Shown here one piece after another: positions 34,871 through 44,135 of a DNA stretch of 64,000 bases. Source of the stretch: Haloplasma contractile SSD-17B. GTDB lineage: Bacteria; Bacillota_I; Bacilli_A; Haloplasmatales; Haloplasmataceae. The number at the start of each line of letters is the position of its first letter. The stretch's first letter is position 1. A program made the position numbers and the translations under genes. The DNA is taken from NCBI RefSeq assembly GCF_000215935.2, contig NZ_AFNU02000008.1:1-64000 (forward strand), read 5' to 3'. The notes under the pieces were generated by a model. It made no database searches. It was given only the letters and a program-made list of their open reading frames with translations, and had not been told where the DNA came from.

Positions 34871-35419
34871 ATGGCGAATGTATGGAATGGAACGAACATA
34901 CGGTTACGTCCTGTTATGGAAAGTGACTTAGATGGATACTTCAATGTAAAGAATGTGGACACGGATATACAACGGTTAGCAGGTAGCGTTTCGTTTCCGT
35001 TAAGACAAAGTCAGATGGAATCGTTCATTGAACGTGTTACAAGTAAAGATGGCTCGGATGATGTCTTTTATTTCATAATCGAAGACAAAGACGGGAACGT
35101 AGTCGGTGATTTGAATACGTCTGATTGTAATAGGCGAAGTGGAACTTTTAAATATGGATTAGCAATTAATAAAGAATACTGGAGTAAGGGATTCGGTAGC
35201 GAGGCTGTTCAGATGGTTTTAAATTATTATTTTAATGAGCTTCGTTATCAAAAGGTAACGGTGTCTGTATACTCATTCAATGAACAGTCATGCGGATTTC
35301 ATAAAAAGCTAGGATTCAAAGAAGAAGGCCTTCTTAGACGCATGGCATATGTAAATGGAAAATATCATGATGAAGTTATTCTAGGTATGACGGCTGAGGA
35401 GTTTAATGCGTTAAAGTGA
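34871..35419 (+). CDS. GNAT-family acetyltransferase (RimJ/RimL-like)
   Basis: 182 residues. IRLRPVMESDLDGYF at the start, INKEYWSKGFGSEAVQMVLN (acetyl-CoA loop, about 98-117) and EQSCGFHKKLGFKEEG are typical of the Acetyltransf_3 group, which includes RimJ/RimL ribosomal N-acetyltransferases and many small-molecule enzymes. The substrate cannot be inferred. The ribosome binding site is GGAGGG. Followed by a terminator at 35468-35505. Confidence 0.88.
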   Translation: MANVWNGTNIRLRPVMESDLDGYFNVKNVDTDIQRLAGSVSFPLRQSQMESFIERVTSKDGSDDVFYFIIEDKDGNVVGDLNTSDCNRRSGTFKYGLAINKEYWSKGFGSEAVQMVLNYYFNELRYQKVTVSVYSFNEQSCGFHKKLGFKEEGLLRRMAYVNGKYHDEVILGMTAEEFNALK

Positions 35420-35467
35420 TGGAGTTAACTTAAAAATGTTCCTTGGTATGTCTAATATTAATATAAA

Positions 35468-35505
35468 AAAGCTTAATTTAAGGTGTGTGCCCTAAATTAA
35501 GCTTT
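35468..35505. terminator. Terminator hairpin
   Basis: AAAGCTTAATTTAAGG and CCTAAATTAAGCTTT pair with one bulge. A and T flanks could serve both directions. Confidence 0.7.
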
Positions 35506-35520
35506 AACTATATGTGTGAT

Positions 35521-35695
35521 GTTATTTACTCATTTCGATCAGTAATATGTATGATGTTATTTACTCATTTCGATCAGTAATATGTGTGATGTTATTTACT
35601 CATTTCGATCAGTAATATGTGTGATGTTATTTACTCATTTCAATCAGTAATACCTGTAACGTTATATACTCATTTCAATCAGTAGTATATGCGTG
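35521..35695. repeat. Five tandem 35-bp repeats derived from the pirin gene 3' end
   Basis: Units start at 35521, 35556, 35591, 35626 and 35661. Copies 1-3 are nearly identical and copies 4-5 carry several changes. The last unit is the actual 3' end of the pirin gene. On the minus strand each unit contains codons for L-L-I-E-M-S-(K/I) plus a stop, so the array is a repeated copy of the end of the coding sequence. Confidence 0.9.
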
Positions 35696-36357
35696 TCTTC
35701 CTTTGCTTGAATTGTAACGGATTCTTCTACAATTTCAAGTGCATCACGCGCATCTAGTAGGGTTTCATTTCCATTGCAAACTCCCTCAAGTAAGACCATA
35801 TAAGCCTGTCGACCGTTTTCTACTTTAAAGTCAATGTCTTTACCTTGTTCTAGTGATAATGAGTAGATGTTTGCATCTTGATTAATCTTAATGGGTGCAT
35901 CACCAGATTTTGGTGATACCATATGTAGCCAATTATTTTTACGCTCATCAAACTTAAAGCGAAAATCCCCATAATTCGGTTTATGACCTTTACGATCTGG
36001 ATGAATCCACAACTGGATTAACCGAAGTGGTTCGTTTGCCATATTGTGCTCACTGTGGTAGACACCTGTTCCTGCACTCATATATTGAACATGACCTCGT
36101 GTAATCGCTTGACTGTTTCCCATGCTATCTTGATGGGTAAGTTCTCCATCAATGACATATGTGATAATTTCCATATCGTTATGAGGATGCGTATCGAATC
36201 CTGTTTGTGCTTCGATCATGTCATCATTTAGAACTCGTAACACACCGAAATTCATATTAGCAGGATTGTAGTAATTCGCAAAGGAAAAATGGTATAATGT
36301 TTTTAACCAACCTAAATCATTGTTTCCCATTAATTTATGATCAATTTTTCTTAACAT
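35662..36357 (-). CDS. Pirin family protein
   Basis: 231 residues, two-cupin architecture. FDTHPHNDMEIITYVIDGEL (about 47-66) and GTGVYHSEHN (about 95-104) carry the conserved metal histidines and glutamate of pirins. Bacterial pirins such as YhhW show quercetinase activity or act as redox sensors. ATG 36357 is chosen because GAGGTG lies six bases upstream. The 3' end overlaps the fifth unit of a 35-bp tandem repeat, which extends beyond the stop. Confidence 0.92.
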   Translation of the reverse strand: MLRKIDHKLMGNNDLGWLKTLYHFSFANYYNPANMNFGVLRVLNDDMIEAQTGFDTHPHNDMEIITYVIDGELTHQDSMGNSQAITRGHVQYMSAGTGVYHSEHNMANEPLRLIQLWIHPDRKGHKPNYGDFRFKFDERKNNWLHMVSPKSGDAPIKINQDANIYSLSLEQGKDIDFKVENGRQAYMVLLEGVCNGNETLLDARDALEIVEESVTIQAKEDTHILLIEMSI

Positions 36358-36533
36358 GTGCTTCACCTCGCTTATAGATTGACTCAAATGAAATAATAAC
36401 AGAGCCTTTAACCTGTTACTCAGTCTTTCCGGAAATGATGTTCAATAAACAGGTTTTATAATACCTATCTTTAGTATACCTCAATCATTTTAGAATAAAA
36501 AATAAAATGCCTAATTTGAGCTTGGAGTTGATC

Positions 36534-37268
36534 ATGATGAAGTATTTTAGTGTTAGTGACATTCATGGGTGTTACAAGGAACTGAGAGAAGCACTAAGTG
36601 AAGCGGGATTTGATCCAAATAATAAGAATCATAAACTTATTGTCTGTGGTGATTTGTTTGATCGCGGTGATGAGCATGTGAATGTGTACTACTATTTAAA
36701 GGAGCTAGTTAATAAAGACAGGGCTATTGTCATAAAGGGAAACCACGAATTATTTTTTAAGGATCTTATATATGGTGAAGAGCGTAGTCATCGAAGTATA
36801 AACTTTAATATAAAGCACAATGGGTTTGGAAAGACGCTCAGTGATTTTACAGGGATTCCTGAGGCTGAACTGACTCAGTACTCTATAACGGAACTTGCTA
36901 CTGCATTCAATAAAAGACATCCTGGATTCCTAAATTGGATTCACGAACTCCAATTCTATTATGAAACCGAGAGTTATGTGTTTACTCATGCAGGAATAGA
37001 CATCGACACGGACGACTGGAAAACAGGTAATTGGGAGAAACAGGTTTGGCAGGATTTAAGGATTTATCAGCATTTTAACTTACATGACGTTGGTTTCGAT
37101 AAGAAACTTGTAATGGGTCATTATCCTACTCATCACTTTGATGCGAACAATGAAATTTATAAACATCCAGATCATCAAAAAATTTTTATAGACGGTGGAT
37201 GTGTGTATTTTGAGGAAAGTACGATTAACGTTTTAATACTAGACGATTGTGAAATGGATACGAGGTGA
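36534..37268 (+). CDS. Metallophosphoesterase (PPP-like serine/threonine phosphatase or Ap4A hydrolase-type)
   Basis: 244 residues. VSDIHGCYKEL (start), CGDLFDRGDEH, KGNHELFF, THAGID and MGHYPTHHF are the ordered metal-binding motifs of calcineurin-like phosphoesterases of the PPP group (bacterial PrpA/ApaH-like). The substrate could be a phosphoprotein or a dinucleoside polyphosphate. ATG 36534 follows GGAG by six bases; another in-frame ATG is at 36537. Its stop overlaps the ribosome binding site of the following acetyltransferase, so the two are probably co-transcribed. Confidence 0.87.
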   Translation: MMKYFSVSDIHGCYKELREALSEAGFDPNNKNHKLIVCGDLFDRGDEHVNVYYYLKELVNKDRAIVIKGNHELFFKDLIYGEERSHRSINFNIKHNGFGKTLSDFTGIPEAELTQYSITELATAFNKRHPGFLNWIHELQFYYETESYVFTHAGIDIDTDDWKTGNWEKQVWQDLRIYQHFNLHDVGFDKKLVMGHYPTHHFDANNEIYKHPDHQKIFIDGGCVYFEESTINVLILDDCEMDTR

Positions 37269-37273
37269 GTAAA

Positions 37274-37768
37274 ATGAACGAAACCGTTACGATTAGAAAA
37301 GCGCGTAAAGACGATGCAGAGGAAATTTTAAAACTAGTTGATCAAGTATTTGGAGAAAGCACTAATTTTCCTAACACACCAGAAGAATTTGATATAACGG
37401 TCGAACAGGAAGAAGAATACATTGAGAAGATGTCATTATTTTTAGTGGCAGTCATAGATGATCGGATGATCGGTTCGCTAACATTAGATAAGGGTCCTTA
37501 TAAGAAGTCACATCACACTGCTTTACTAGGTATTACGATATTAGAAGGGTACACGAGTATGAAGATTGGGTCCAAGATGTTAGAGGATACAATTAAGTGG
37601 TGCAAAGAGAACGGGATTAAAAAAATTAATTTAGAGGTATTTGAGACGAATCTTAGAGCAATTGGGTTATATAGGAAATTTGGATTCATAGAAGAGGGTA
37701 GACGCCAAAAAGAATACAAGGTAAATGAACAGTATATTGATAATATTTTAATGGCGAAGTTTTTATAA
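37274..37768 (+). CDS. GNAT-family acetyltransferase
   Basis: 164 residues. I-R-K-A-R-K-D-D-A-E-E-I-L at the start; the central region has GITILEGYTSMKIGSKMLED (acetyl-CoA loop, with M-K-I-G-S in place of the usual G-x-G-x-G/A), then EVFETNLRAIGLYRKFGF. Start at ATG 37274 with GAGGTGAG upstream; the GTG at 37265 is part of that site. Immediately downstream of the phosphoesterase. Confidence 0.87.
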   Translation: MNETVTIRKARKDDAEEILKLVDQVFGESTNFPNTPEEFDITVEQEEEYIEKMSLFLVAVIDDRMIGSLTLDKGPYKKSHHTALLGITILEGYTSMKIGSKMLEDTIKWCKENGIKKINLEVFETNLRAIGLYRKFGFIEEGRRQKEYKVNEQYIDNILMAKFL

Positions 37769-37878
37769 TATAAGAATAAGATAGTATTTTCAAATTAAAA
37801 TTATGAGATATTGGTAACTGAATACTGAATTATGATATTATAATTTTAATTTGATCGTAAAAAGAGGGAGGCTATTAT

Positions 37879-38250
37879 ATGGGAAATTGGAGTCAAAATT
37901 TAAACCGAACAAAAACAGGACCCAATCGATATGGAATTGCTGCTACTATTACGATTATGGTAGCACTACTTTGTACAGGGATCTATATTGGCTGGTCTCT
38001 TTTAGAACTTGTAGATCATCAAACGAATAATGTGATTCGAATGCGGACAACTTCTGTTCCAGTCATTTTCTTTCTGAACTTGGCTGCTAGTATATTAAGT
38101 TTTACATCGTTATTTTTCTGTAAAAAGCAAACGGAGATTAATTACAACTTAACCATACACTATATAGAAGTAATCGTTTGGATATTAGTTGTCTTTAACA
38201 TTCTACACTTTATTTGGGGATTCTTTAATGGTTGGTTCTATTTAACTTAA
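37879..38250 (+). CDS. Hypothetical membrane protein
   Basis: 123 residues with three hydrophobic segments (about 20-45, 58-80 and 92-118) and a cytosolic-looking N-terminus. A strong AGAGGGAGG lies upstream and a terminator (38265-38297) follows, so it is an isolated gene. No family recognised. Confidence 0.75.
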   Translation: MGNWSQNLNRTKTGPNRYGIAATITIMVALLCTGIYIGWSLLELVDHQTNNVIRMRTTSVPVIFFLNLAASILSFTSLFFCKKQTEINYNLTIHYIEVIVWILVVFNILHFIWGFFNGWFYLT

Positions 38251-38264
38251 TAGTAAAATTCTTT

Positions 38265-38297
38265 GAACATCTCTCTAAATCGAGGTGTTCTTTTTTT
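38265..38297 (+). terminator. Rho-independent terminator
   Basis: GAACATCTC pairs with GAGGTGTTC (one G-T pair), followed by T7. Confidence 0.85.
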
Positions 38298-38431
38298 GCT
38301 TCAAACAATTAGTAAGTAGAGTAAATGTACATTCTATTAGGACTTTACTTGCTTTGTATTCTGTTCAGTAACGGTTATTAGTTAAGAGTACCTCTTATTT
38401 AGAAAAATTTAAAAATTCATATGCAAAATGA

Positions 38432-38493
38432 TTTACTTATTATCATTTTGATACTATACTAAAATTAACATAGTAATAAAATGATAATAAGTA
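38432..38493 (+). promoter_or_regulatory. nrtR promoter flanked by a perfect 16-bp inverted repeat (candidate NrtR operator)
   Basis: TACTTATTATCATTTT (38434-38449) and AAAATGATAATAAGTA (38478-38493) are exact inverted copies, 28 bases apart. The left arm overlaps a promoter (TTTACT 38432-38437, 17-base spacer, TATACT 38455-38460). The right arm ends at the ribosome binding site. Placement upstream of a regulator of NAD metabolism suggests autoregulation. Confidence 0.55.
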
Positions 38494-38503
38494 GGTGGAG
38501 AAA

Positions 38504-39388
38504 ATGGATCAGAACCATTTATCAGAAGAAGAATTTCTAAAGCAATATAATGTAGGAGATTACGAAAGACCGTCTGTAACGGTTGATATGTTATTTTTTA
38601 CAATCTTCAATAAGGAATATGAGGATATACGAAAGCTACCTGAAAAAGAATTGCAGTTATTACTCATTAAACGTAACGGTCACCCATATAAAGATAGTTG
38701 GGCACTACCTGGCGGCTTTGTGAACATCGATGAAAGTATAGATGATGCAGTATATCGGGAACTAAAGGAAGAGACAAATGTAGAAGATGTTTATTTTGAA
38801 CAACTATACACCTTCGGAGACGTAGATAGAGATCCTAGAACCAGGGTCATTTCGAGTAGTTACCTAGCTTTAACAAACAGAGAAAATATCAATGCAAAGG
38901 CAGGAGATGATGCGAGTGATGTGGCATGGTTTACAATCAAAAAAACAGACATTGAAATGAATGAGGAGGATCATAAGAAAACGTATTATTTTAATATATA
39001 CTCACAAGAAAAGGGAATTGATATAATTTATAAAATAATTGAAAAAACAACCTATGATCAATATGTTCCGAACAAACAATATGAGTTTATACCAGTCAGT
39101 GAAGAAAAAATTGCATTTGACCATATAAAAATAATCAATTATGGCCTTGATCGACTTAAAAATAAAATTGAATACACACCAATTGCATTCAATTTCTTAC
39201 CAGAGTATTTTACATTAACGGAACTTCAAAAAGTATATGAATTAATACTTGGAAAAGAGTTGCTTAAAGCAAACTTTAGACGAAAGATTAAACAGGTGGT
39301 AGTAAAGACAGAAGAAACGACTCATGAAGTAGGTCATCGACCATCAAGTTTATATACGTTTAATAAAAATTATCAGACACTATTTTAA
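38504..39388 (+). CDS. nrtR: NrtR-type Nudix-domain transcriptional regulator of NAD metabolism
   Basis: 294 residues. The N-terminal Nudix domain (about 18-170) has GGFVNIDESIDDAVYRELKE then ET, a nearly intact Nudix box. The C-terminal winged-helix region (about 225-294) has L-P-E-Y-F-T-L-T-E-L-Q-K-V-Y-E, NFRRKI and G-H-R-P-S-S-L-Y-T-F, typical of NrtR. NrtR proteins repress NAD synthesis or salvage genes and respond to ADP-ribose. The adjoining pnuC and nadR genes fit this role. ATG 38504 follows AGGTGGAG; the GTG at 38495 is part of that site. Confidence 0.88.
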   Translation: MDQNHLSEEEFLKQYNVGDYERPSVTVDMLFFTIFNKEYEDIRKLPEKELQLLLIKRNGHPYKDSWALPGGFVNIDESIDDAVYRELKEETNVEDVYFEQLYTFGDVDRDPRTRVISSSYLALTNRENINAKAGDDASDVAWFTIKKTDIEMNEEDHKKTYYFNIYSQEKGIDIIYKIIEKTTYDQYVPNKQYEFIPVSEEKIAFDHIKIINYGLDRLKNKIEYTPIAFNFLPEYFTLTELQKVYELILGKELLKANFRRKIKQVVVKTEETTHEVGHRPSSLYTFNKNYQTLF

Positions 39389-39404
39389 TGGGAGCTTGAT
39401 ATAT

Positions 39405-40163
39405 ATGTTAAATTACGTTAAAGGTTACTTTAAAGACTGGACTTTATTTGAGAAAGCTTGGTTAGGAATCTTTTCACTTATTACAGTGGGATTATCGATC
39501 GTGTGGGGAGATAATATAATTGGTTTTATGACAGGTATAACAGGAATATTTTGTGTGGTACTAGTAGCTAAAGGAAGAATCTCAAATTATATATGGGGAG
39601 GAATTAATGTCGTATTGTATGGATACCTCGCTTATACATGGGGACTAATGGGAGAAGTAACGTTAAATTGGGGATTTTTCTTACCGATGAACTTTATTGG
39701 TTGGTATTTCTGGTTAAAAAATAAGGATCATACAGAGACGGATCTGGTTATTACAGATGTATTAAATAAGAGAATGCGCATTACATGGATTTTTCTATCA
39801 ATCCTATCAATCCTAATGTATGGTTTACTCCTTAAAAATTTACACACATTTTCAATTGCTGATTCACTTGGCATTATTGAAAACCCAACCGCTTTCTTTG
39901 ATGCAACCTCTACTGTATTGTCTGTATTCGCGATGATTTTAATGGTTAAACGTTATGCCGAACAATGGACGCTCTGGATTGTTGTTAATATAGTATCAAT
40001 CATCATGTGGAGTATTGTTATAGCTACTAGTAGTGATGCATCTGAAATAGGTAACGCCGTTTCGATGATTGTGATGTGGAGTGCATATTTGGTTAACGCA
40101 GTTTATGGTCAAATTAATTGGTTTAAACTATACAAAACGCAAAAGGATAGAGTGGAGGTTTAA
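39405..40163 (+). CDS. pnuC: Nicotinamide riboside transporter PnuC
   Basis: 252 residues with about seven hydrophobic segments. The patterns S-N-Y-I-W-G-G-I-N-V-V-L-Y-G-Y, MNFIGWYFWLKN and W-T-L-W-I-V-V-N are typical of PnuC facilitators. It takes up nicotinamide riboside for phosphorylation by the adjoining NadR-like enzyme. Start ATG 39405 with TGGGAG upstream. It ends one base before the nadR start, so the three genes form an operon. Confidence 0.93.
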   Translation: MLNYVKGYFKDWTLFEKAWLGIFSLITVGLSIVWGDNIIGFMTGITGIFCVVLVAKGRISNYIWGGINVVLYGYLAYTWGLMGEVTLNWGFFLPMNFIGWYFWLKNKDHTETDLVITDVLNKRMRITWIFLSILSILMYGLLLKNLHTFSIADSLGIIENPTAFFDATSTVLSVFAMILMVKRYAEQWTLWIVVNIVSIIMWSIVIATSSDASEIGNAVSMIVMWSAYLVNAVYGQINWFKLYKTQKDRVEV

Positions 40164-40164
40164 T

Positions 40165-41190
40165 ATGAGTAAGAAAGTAGGCATGTATGGAGGAAAATTC
40201 CTCCCATTTCATCAAGGACATCTTAATGCAATAATCGAAGCATCGACACTTTGTGATGAGTTATTTGTTATTCTATCATATGACGAAGAGTATGAAAAAA
40301 AGTTATTTAAAACATCAAAACTAGACCCTATTCCTTATCAGATGAGATTACGTTGGATCAGACAAGCAACGAAAGAACTTCCGCATGTTAAAAGTATTGC
40401 AATTAGTGAAACATATACAAATGACCTATATGACTGGAAACAGGGTGCTAAAAACATTTTAAGTGAAATTGGTCAACAAATTGACGTAGTATTCAGCGGT
40501 GAAGAGCGTTATACTAAGATATTTCAAGAATTATATCCGAATGCTTTTCATATTGTATTTGATCGAAATAAAGTTCCTATAAGTGGGACAAAAATTAGAG
40601 AAGAGGGTGCATTTAAGTATTGGGATTATATCCCTAATGTGGCAAGGCCCTACTATACAAAGAAAGTAATGATTATCGGAACAGAGAGTTGTGGAAAATC
40701 AACACTCGTTCATAATCTTGCTTCCTATTATAATACGAATTATGTGAAAGAGTATGGTCGAACCATTTGCGAAGCATTAGATGGATACGAAGATGTATTT
40801 ACTGAAGATCTTTTCCCACAAATAGCCTACAAACAAAAAGTTGATGAATTTGAAGCCATTAAGTATTCGAGTAAACTATTATTCGTTGATACAGGAGCAT
40901 ATGTCACAAAATATTTTAGAGATGTCTTTACAGGAACTACTGATGATGAGTTATATGAAGAAATAGCAAAGCATCATAAATATGATTTGTGGTTACTTTT
41001 AGAGCCTGATGTTAGATGGGTCGATGATGGAACAAGAACTATGGGTGAGGACAGGGTAAGAGAAGATAACAATAGGCGATTGAAAGAAATATTAAATGAA
41101 AACAATATTAACTATCACAGTATAGAGGGTAATTATAATATGCGCTTTAAAACATCGATTAATTTAGTAGACCGCTTATTAGATCAATAA
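40165..41190 (+). CDS. nadR: Bifunctional NMN adenylyltransferase / ribosylnicotinamide kinase (NadR-like)
   Basis: 341 residues. The first domain has GGKFLPFHQGH (~8-18) with the H-x-G-H nucleotidyltransferase motif and SGTKIREEG (the I-S-S/G-T-x-I-R element). The second has Walker A GTESCGKSTL (~171-180), VKEYGR and FVDTGAY, matching the ribosylnicotinamide kinase part. The DNA-binding domain found in the enteric NadR is absent, as in most NadR-like enzymes. It converts nicotinamide riboside to NMN and then NAD. It starts one base after pnuC with GGAGG upstream. Confidence 0.93.
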   Translation: MSKKVGMYGGKFLPFHQGHLNAIIEASTLCDELFVILSYDEEYEKKLFKTSKLDPIPYQMRLRWIRQATKELPHVKSIAISETYTNDLYDWKQGAKNILSEIGQQIDVVFSGEERYTKIFQELYPNAFHIVFDRNKVPISGTKIREEGAFKYWDYIPNVARPYYTKKVMIIGTESCGKSTLVHNLASYYNTNYVKEYGRTICEALDGYEDVFTEDLFPQIAYKQKVDEFEAIKYSSKLLFVDTGAYVTKYFRDVFTGTTDDELYEEIAKHHKYDLWLLLEPDVRWVDDGTRTMGEDRVREDNNRRLKEILNENNINYHSIEGNYNMRFKTSINLVDRLLDQ

Positions 41191-41302
41191 CGAGTTAAAT
41201 GATACTGCTGAATTTAGATGGCTTTTAAATAACGCATTAGAACATTGAAACTTCATAATGTATTAATAAATACTCTAAGTTAAAAATAAACGTCATTTTC
41301 TT

Positions 41303-41345
41303 AAGCTGATTCGTAAATTAAATACGAAGTCAGCTTTTTTTAAAA
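41303..41345 (+). terminator. Rho-independent terminator after the NAD salvage operon
   Basis: AAGCTGA...TCGTA and TACGA...TCAGCTT form a stem with small internal mismatch, followed by T7. Confidence 0.85.
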
Positions 41346-41608
41346 AAAATAATAGTGTCTGCAAATTATACGTGCCTCCTAAACACAAAACTGTTGCCTA
41401 GACCATAAATTCAAAATAATTTATAAAAATATACAGTATGTTACATAAAAGTTTAAAAATATGGGAATGATTAGGTAATGAAATATTACGAGATTTTCTA
41501 TATATTAGCAAAAATTTATATAAATGTTGATAAATTTTGTATAAATTTACACATTTAGTAAAAAAATATAGTAGAAAATTGGAAAAAATAAAGGAGGATA
41601 ATGGAATT
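41346..41608. other. Intergenic region before the Ig-like lipoprotein gene
   Basis: AT-rich with no recognised element apart from the ribosome binding site AAGGAGG (41591-41597). A 3-codon ORF ATG GAA TTA TGA (41601-41612) overlaps the lipoprotein ATG at 41609. Confidence 0.4.
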
Positions 41609-42334
41609 ATGAAAAGAATTAAGTTTTTAGTTCCAGCATTAGCATTATTTGTTTTATTTGGTTGTGGTAACGGAGGTATGGATGAAGAAGCTCCTGTACT
41701 AGATGGTGTACAAGATACAGCAGTAACAGTTGGTGAAGATTTTGATCCATTACAAGGCGTAACAGCGACTGACGATATTGATGGAGATTTAACGGAAGCA
41801 ATTTCTATTGAAGGTACTTATGATCTTGAGGCTGAAGGTGAGTACGATTTAGTTTTAAAAGTCGTTGACCAAGCAGGAAATGAGTCATCGCAAACAATGA
41901 AGTTAACGGTGAATGGTAGTCCTTATGGTACAGTATCAGGAAACATTACATACAATGAAATGTCAACTCCAGATACTGACTCTCGTGTATTATTAATACC
42001 GCAAGGTGTAGATTTTAACGATACAGATATGACATTATATCTAAATGGTTTCAAAACAGATGATCAATTAGGAGTTTACTCTACTAATGTAGATGTAGAT
42101 GGAAACTATGAGTTAGCTGGTGTTGAACCTGGGGATTACTTTATCTTTGTGCAATCCGAAAATACACAAAACGAATTTGTAGATATGGAAATTCCTGCAG
42201 AGTTCTCAGAAGTATTCTCAGAAAATAATATTCAAACATTATTAGTAAATGCAAGTTTTAACAAAGGGATCATTGAAACCATTACAATTGAGGCTGGTCA
42301 AGATTCAGACTTCAATTATGATTTCGGATACTAA
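41609..42334 (+). CDS. Lipoprotein with Ig-like (DUF5011-type) domain
   Basis: 241 residues. The signal peptide ends in the lipobox LFGC (Cys at about 18). Residues ~25-105 form a DUF5011/Ig-like domain (VTVGEDFDPLQGVTATDDID and D-Q-A-G-N-E-S). The rest (~110-240) resembles a carboxypeptidase-regulatory-like beta-sandwich (D-G-N-Y-E-L-A-G-V-E-P-G-D-Y). Anchored outside the membrane by lipid. Start ATG 41609 is 11 bases after AGGAGG, with a competing mini-ORF ATG in between. Role unknown. Confidence 0.82.
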   Translation: MKRIKFLVPALALFVLFGCGNGGMDEEAPVLDGVQDTAVTVGEDFDPLQGVTATDDIDGDLTEAISIEGTYDLEAEGEYDLVLKVVDQAGNESSQTMKLTVNGSPYGTVSGNITYNEMSTPDTDSRVLLIPQGVDFNDTDMTLYLNGFKTDDQLGVYSTNVDVDGNYELAGVEPGDYFIFVQSENTQNEFVDMEIPAEFSEVFSENNIQTLLVNASFNKGIIETITIEAGQDSDFNYDFGY

Positions 42335-42380
42335 AATCTAGAGATACGTTAATAAAACAACATATAATAATGCAGATTAT

Positions 42381-42413
42381 AGGCGCTAAGATCATCAATC
42401 TTGGTGCCTTTTT
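42381..42413 (+). terminator. Rho-independent terminator
   Basis: AGGCGCTAAGAT pairs with ATCTTGGTGCCT (mismatch in the middle), followed by T5. Confidence 0.75.
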
Positions 42414-42594
42414 CGTTTAGCCTAATGGTATAATGTTTGTTTAAAACTCTGTCGGTAGGCGGATAAAGAATGGTGTTCTAGATCCGGTCAGTAAAAAATC
42501 ACATAATATAAGGTGCCATACTTTTATTTTGAAACCTTATGGAATATAATAGTAAATAGAATGAAAGCAATCAAGAATAAGAGAGGAATCGATT

Positions 42595-43839
42595 ATGAAT
42601 AAAGTTGTAGAGCGTTTTTTAAAGTATGTAAAAATTGATACACAATCAGATCCATCATCAAGTACGTGTCCAAGTACAAAGAAGCAATTTATTTTAGCTA
42701 AAGAATTAGTAAAAGAGTTAGAGGAAATTGGACTTACAGATGTATCATTAGATGAAAACGGATATGTAATGGCTACACTTCCTGCCAACACAGATTATGA
42801 TGCACCTGTCATTGGTTTTATAGCGCATATGGATACAAGCCCAGACTTTACAGGAAAAGATGTAAACCCTCAGTTTGTAGAAAACTATGATGGGAATTCG
42901 ATTGTTTTAAATGAAGCTCAGAATATCATCTTATCACCCACTGATTTTCCAGAACTATTAAACTATATGGGGAAAACACTAATCACAACAGATGGTAGAA
43001 CATTACTTGGTGCTGATGATAAGGCGGGTATTGCTGAAATCGTAACAGCGATGGAATACTTAGTAAATCATCCTGAAATTAAGCACGGAACAATTAAAGT
43101 AGGATTCACACCAGATGAAGAGGTTGGTCGTGGTGCTGACTTATTTGATATCAAAACGTTTGGAGCAGACTTTGCCTATACATTAGATGGTGGTCCAATT
43201 GGTGAATTAGAGTATGAGAACTTTAATGCAGCAAGTGCTAAAATCTTAATAAAAGGTCGGAATGTTCACCCAGGTACTGCTAAAAACCAAATGATTAATG
43301 CACTTGAAATAGCATCTGAGTTAAACAACATGCTTCCTGAACATCAAAAACCTCAGTATACAGAAGAGTACGAAGGATTCTTCCATTTAGTAGGTATAAA
43401 TGGTGGCGTTGATGAGGCATCAATTGAATACATTATAAGAGATCATGATAAGGGCGAGTTTGAAAAGAAGAAAGTGTTAATAGAAGAGGCTGTTAATTTC
43501 TTAAACTATAAGTATGGTACGGATCGAATTAACCTTATTTTAAAAGACCAATACTACAACATGAAAAAATTCATTGAACCGGTTATGCATATTATTGATA
43601 CTGCGGCACTTGCGATGAGAGAGGTAGGCGTTACTCCAAAAATCAAACCAATTAGAGGTGGTACCGACGGAGCAGTACTATCATATAACGGTTTACCTTG
43701 TCCAAATATCTTTGCAGGCGGACATAACTTCCACGGTCGTTTTGAATACATTCCAACCTTTTCAATGGAAGCAGCAGTCAATGTGATTGTAAAGATTGTT
43801 GAACTTTATGGAAGTAGTTATATAGATGCGATCAAGTAA
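42595..43839 (+). CDS. pepT: Peptidase T (tripeptide aminopeptidase)
   Basis: 414 residues, M20B family. [20 protein letters not shown] has the first metal histidine and catalytic aspartate. [12 protein letters not shown] holds the bridging aspartate, PDEEVGRG the catalytic glutamate, [16 protein letters not shown] the next ligand, and [10 protein letters not shown] the last histidine. The enzyme removes N-terminal residues from tripeptides in the cytoplasm using two zinc ions. A single gene with GAGAGG upstream and a weak terminator at about 43872-43912. Confidence 0.96.
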   Translation: MNKVVERFLKYVKIDTQSDPSSSTCPSTKKQFILAKELVKELEEIGLTDVSLDENGYVMATLPANTDYDAPVIGFIAHMDTSPDFTGKDVNPQFVENYDGNSIVLNEAQNIILSPTDFPELLNYMGKTLITTDGRTLLGADDKAGIAEIVTAMEYLVNHPEIKHGTIKVGFTPDEEVGRGADLFDIKTFGADFAYTLDGGPIGELEYENFNAASAKILIKGRNVHPGTAKNQMINALEIASELNNMLPEHQKPQYTEEYEGFFHLVGINGGVDEASIEYIIRDHDKGEFEKKKVLIEEAVNFLNYKYGTDRINLILKDQYYNMKKFIEPVMHIIDTAALAMREVGVTPKIKPIRGGTDGAVLSYNGLPCPNIFAGGHNFHGRFEYIPTFSMEAAVNVIVKIVELYGSSYIDAIK

Positions 43840-43871
43840 TAAATAACATTCTTGCAAAACATTATAGAAGG

Positions 43872-43912
43872 ATATACGGATTAACTTAACGTTAATACGT
43901 GTATCTTTTTTA
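43872..43912 (+). terminator. Weak terminator-like hairpin after pepT
   Basis: GATATACG and CGTGTATC pair (one mismatch) around an inner TTAAC/GTTAA stem, followed by T6. Confidence 0.55.
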
Positions 43913-44135
43913 TTGTAAATAGGTTAAATAATGTATTCTCTGTAAAAAAGTGGTATTATATTAATGCAAACATATGTTCGCTTCCATGATATATATATAA
44001 TTAACCTTATTAATCAACTATTAAACAGTTAAACTTCATATTATCCTATAACTTGATAGACTACCCGTACGAATAAAAGTTCGAATTATTAGAGTATATT
44101 AGATGACACTTGCCACATGAAATGGGAGGATGATT

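Noticed and set aside
35521-35695. Possible CRISPR array
   Set aside because: The 35-bp units abut each other without spacers and match the pirin gene 3' end, so they are simple tandem duplications.
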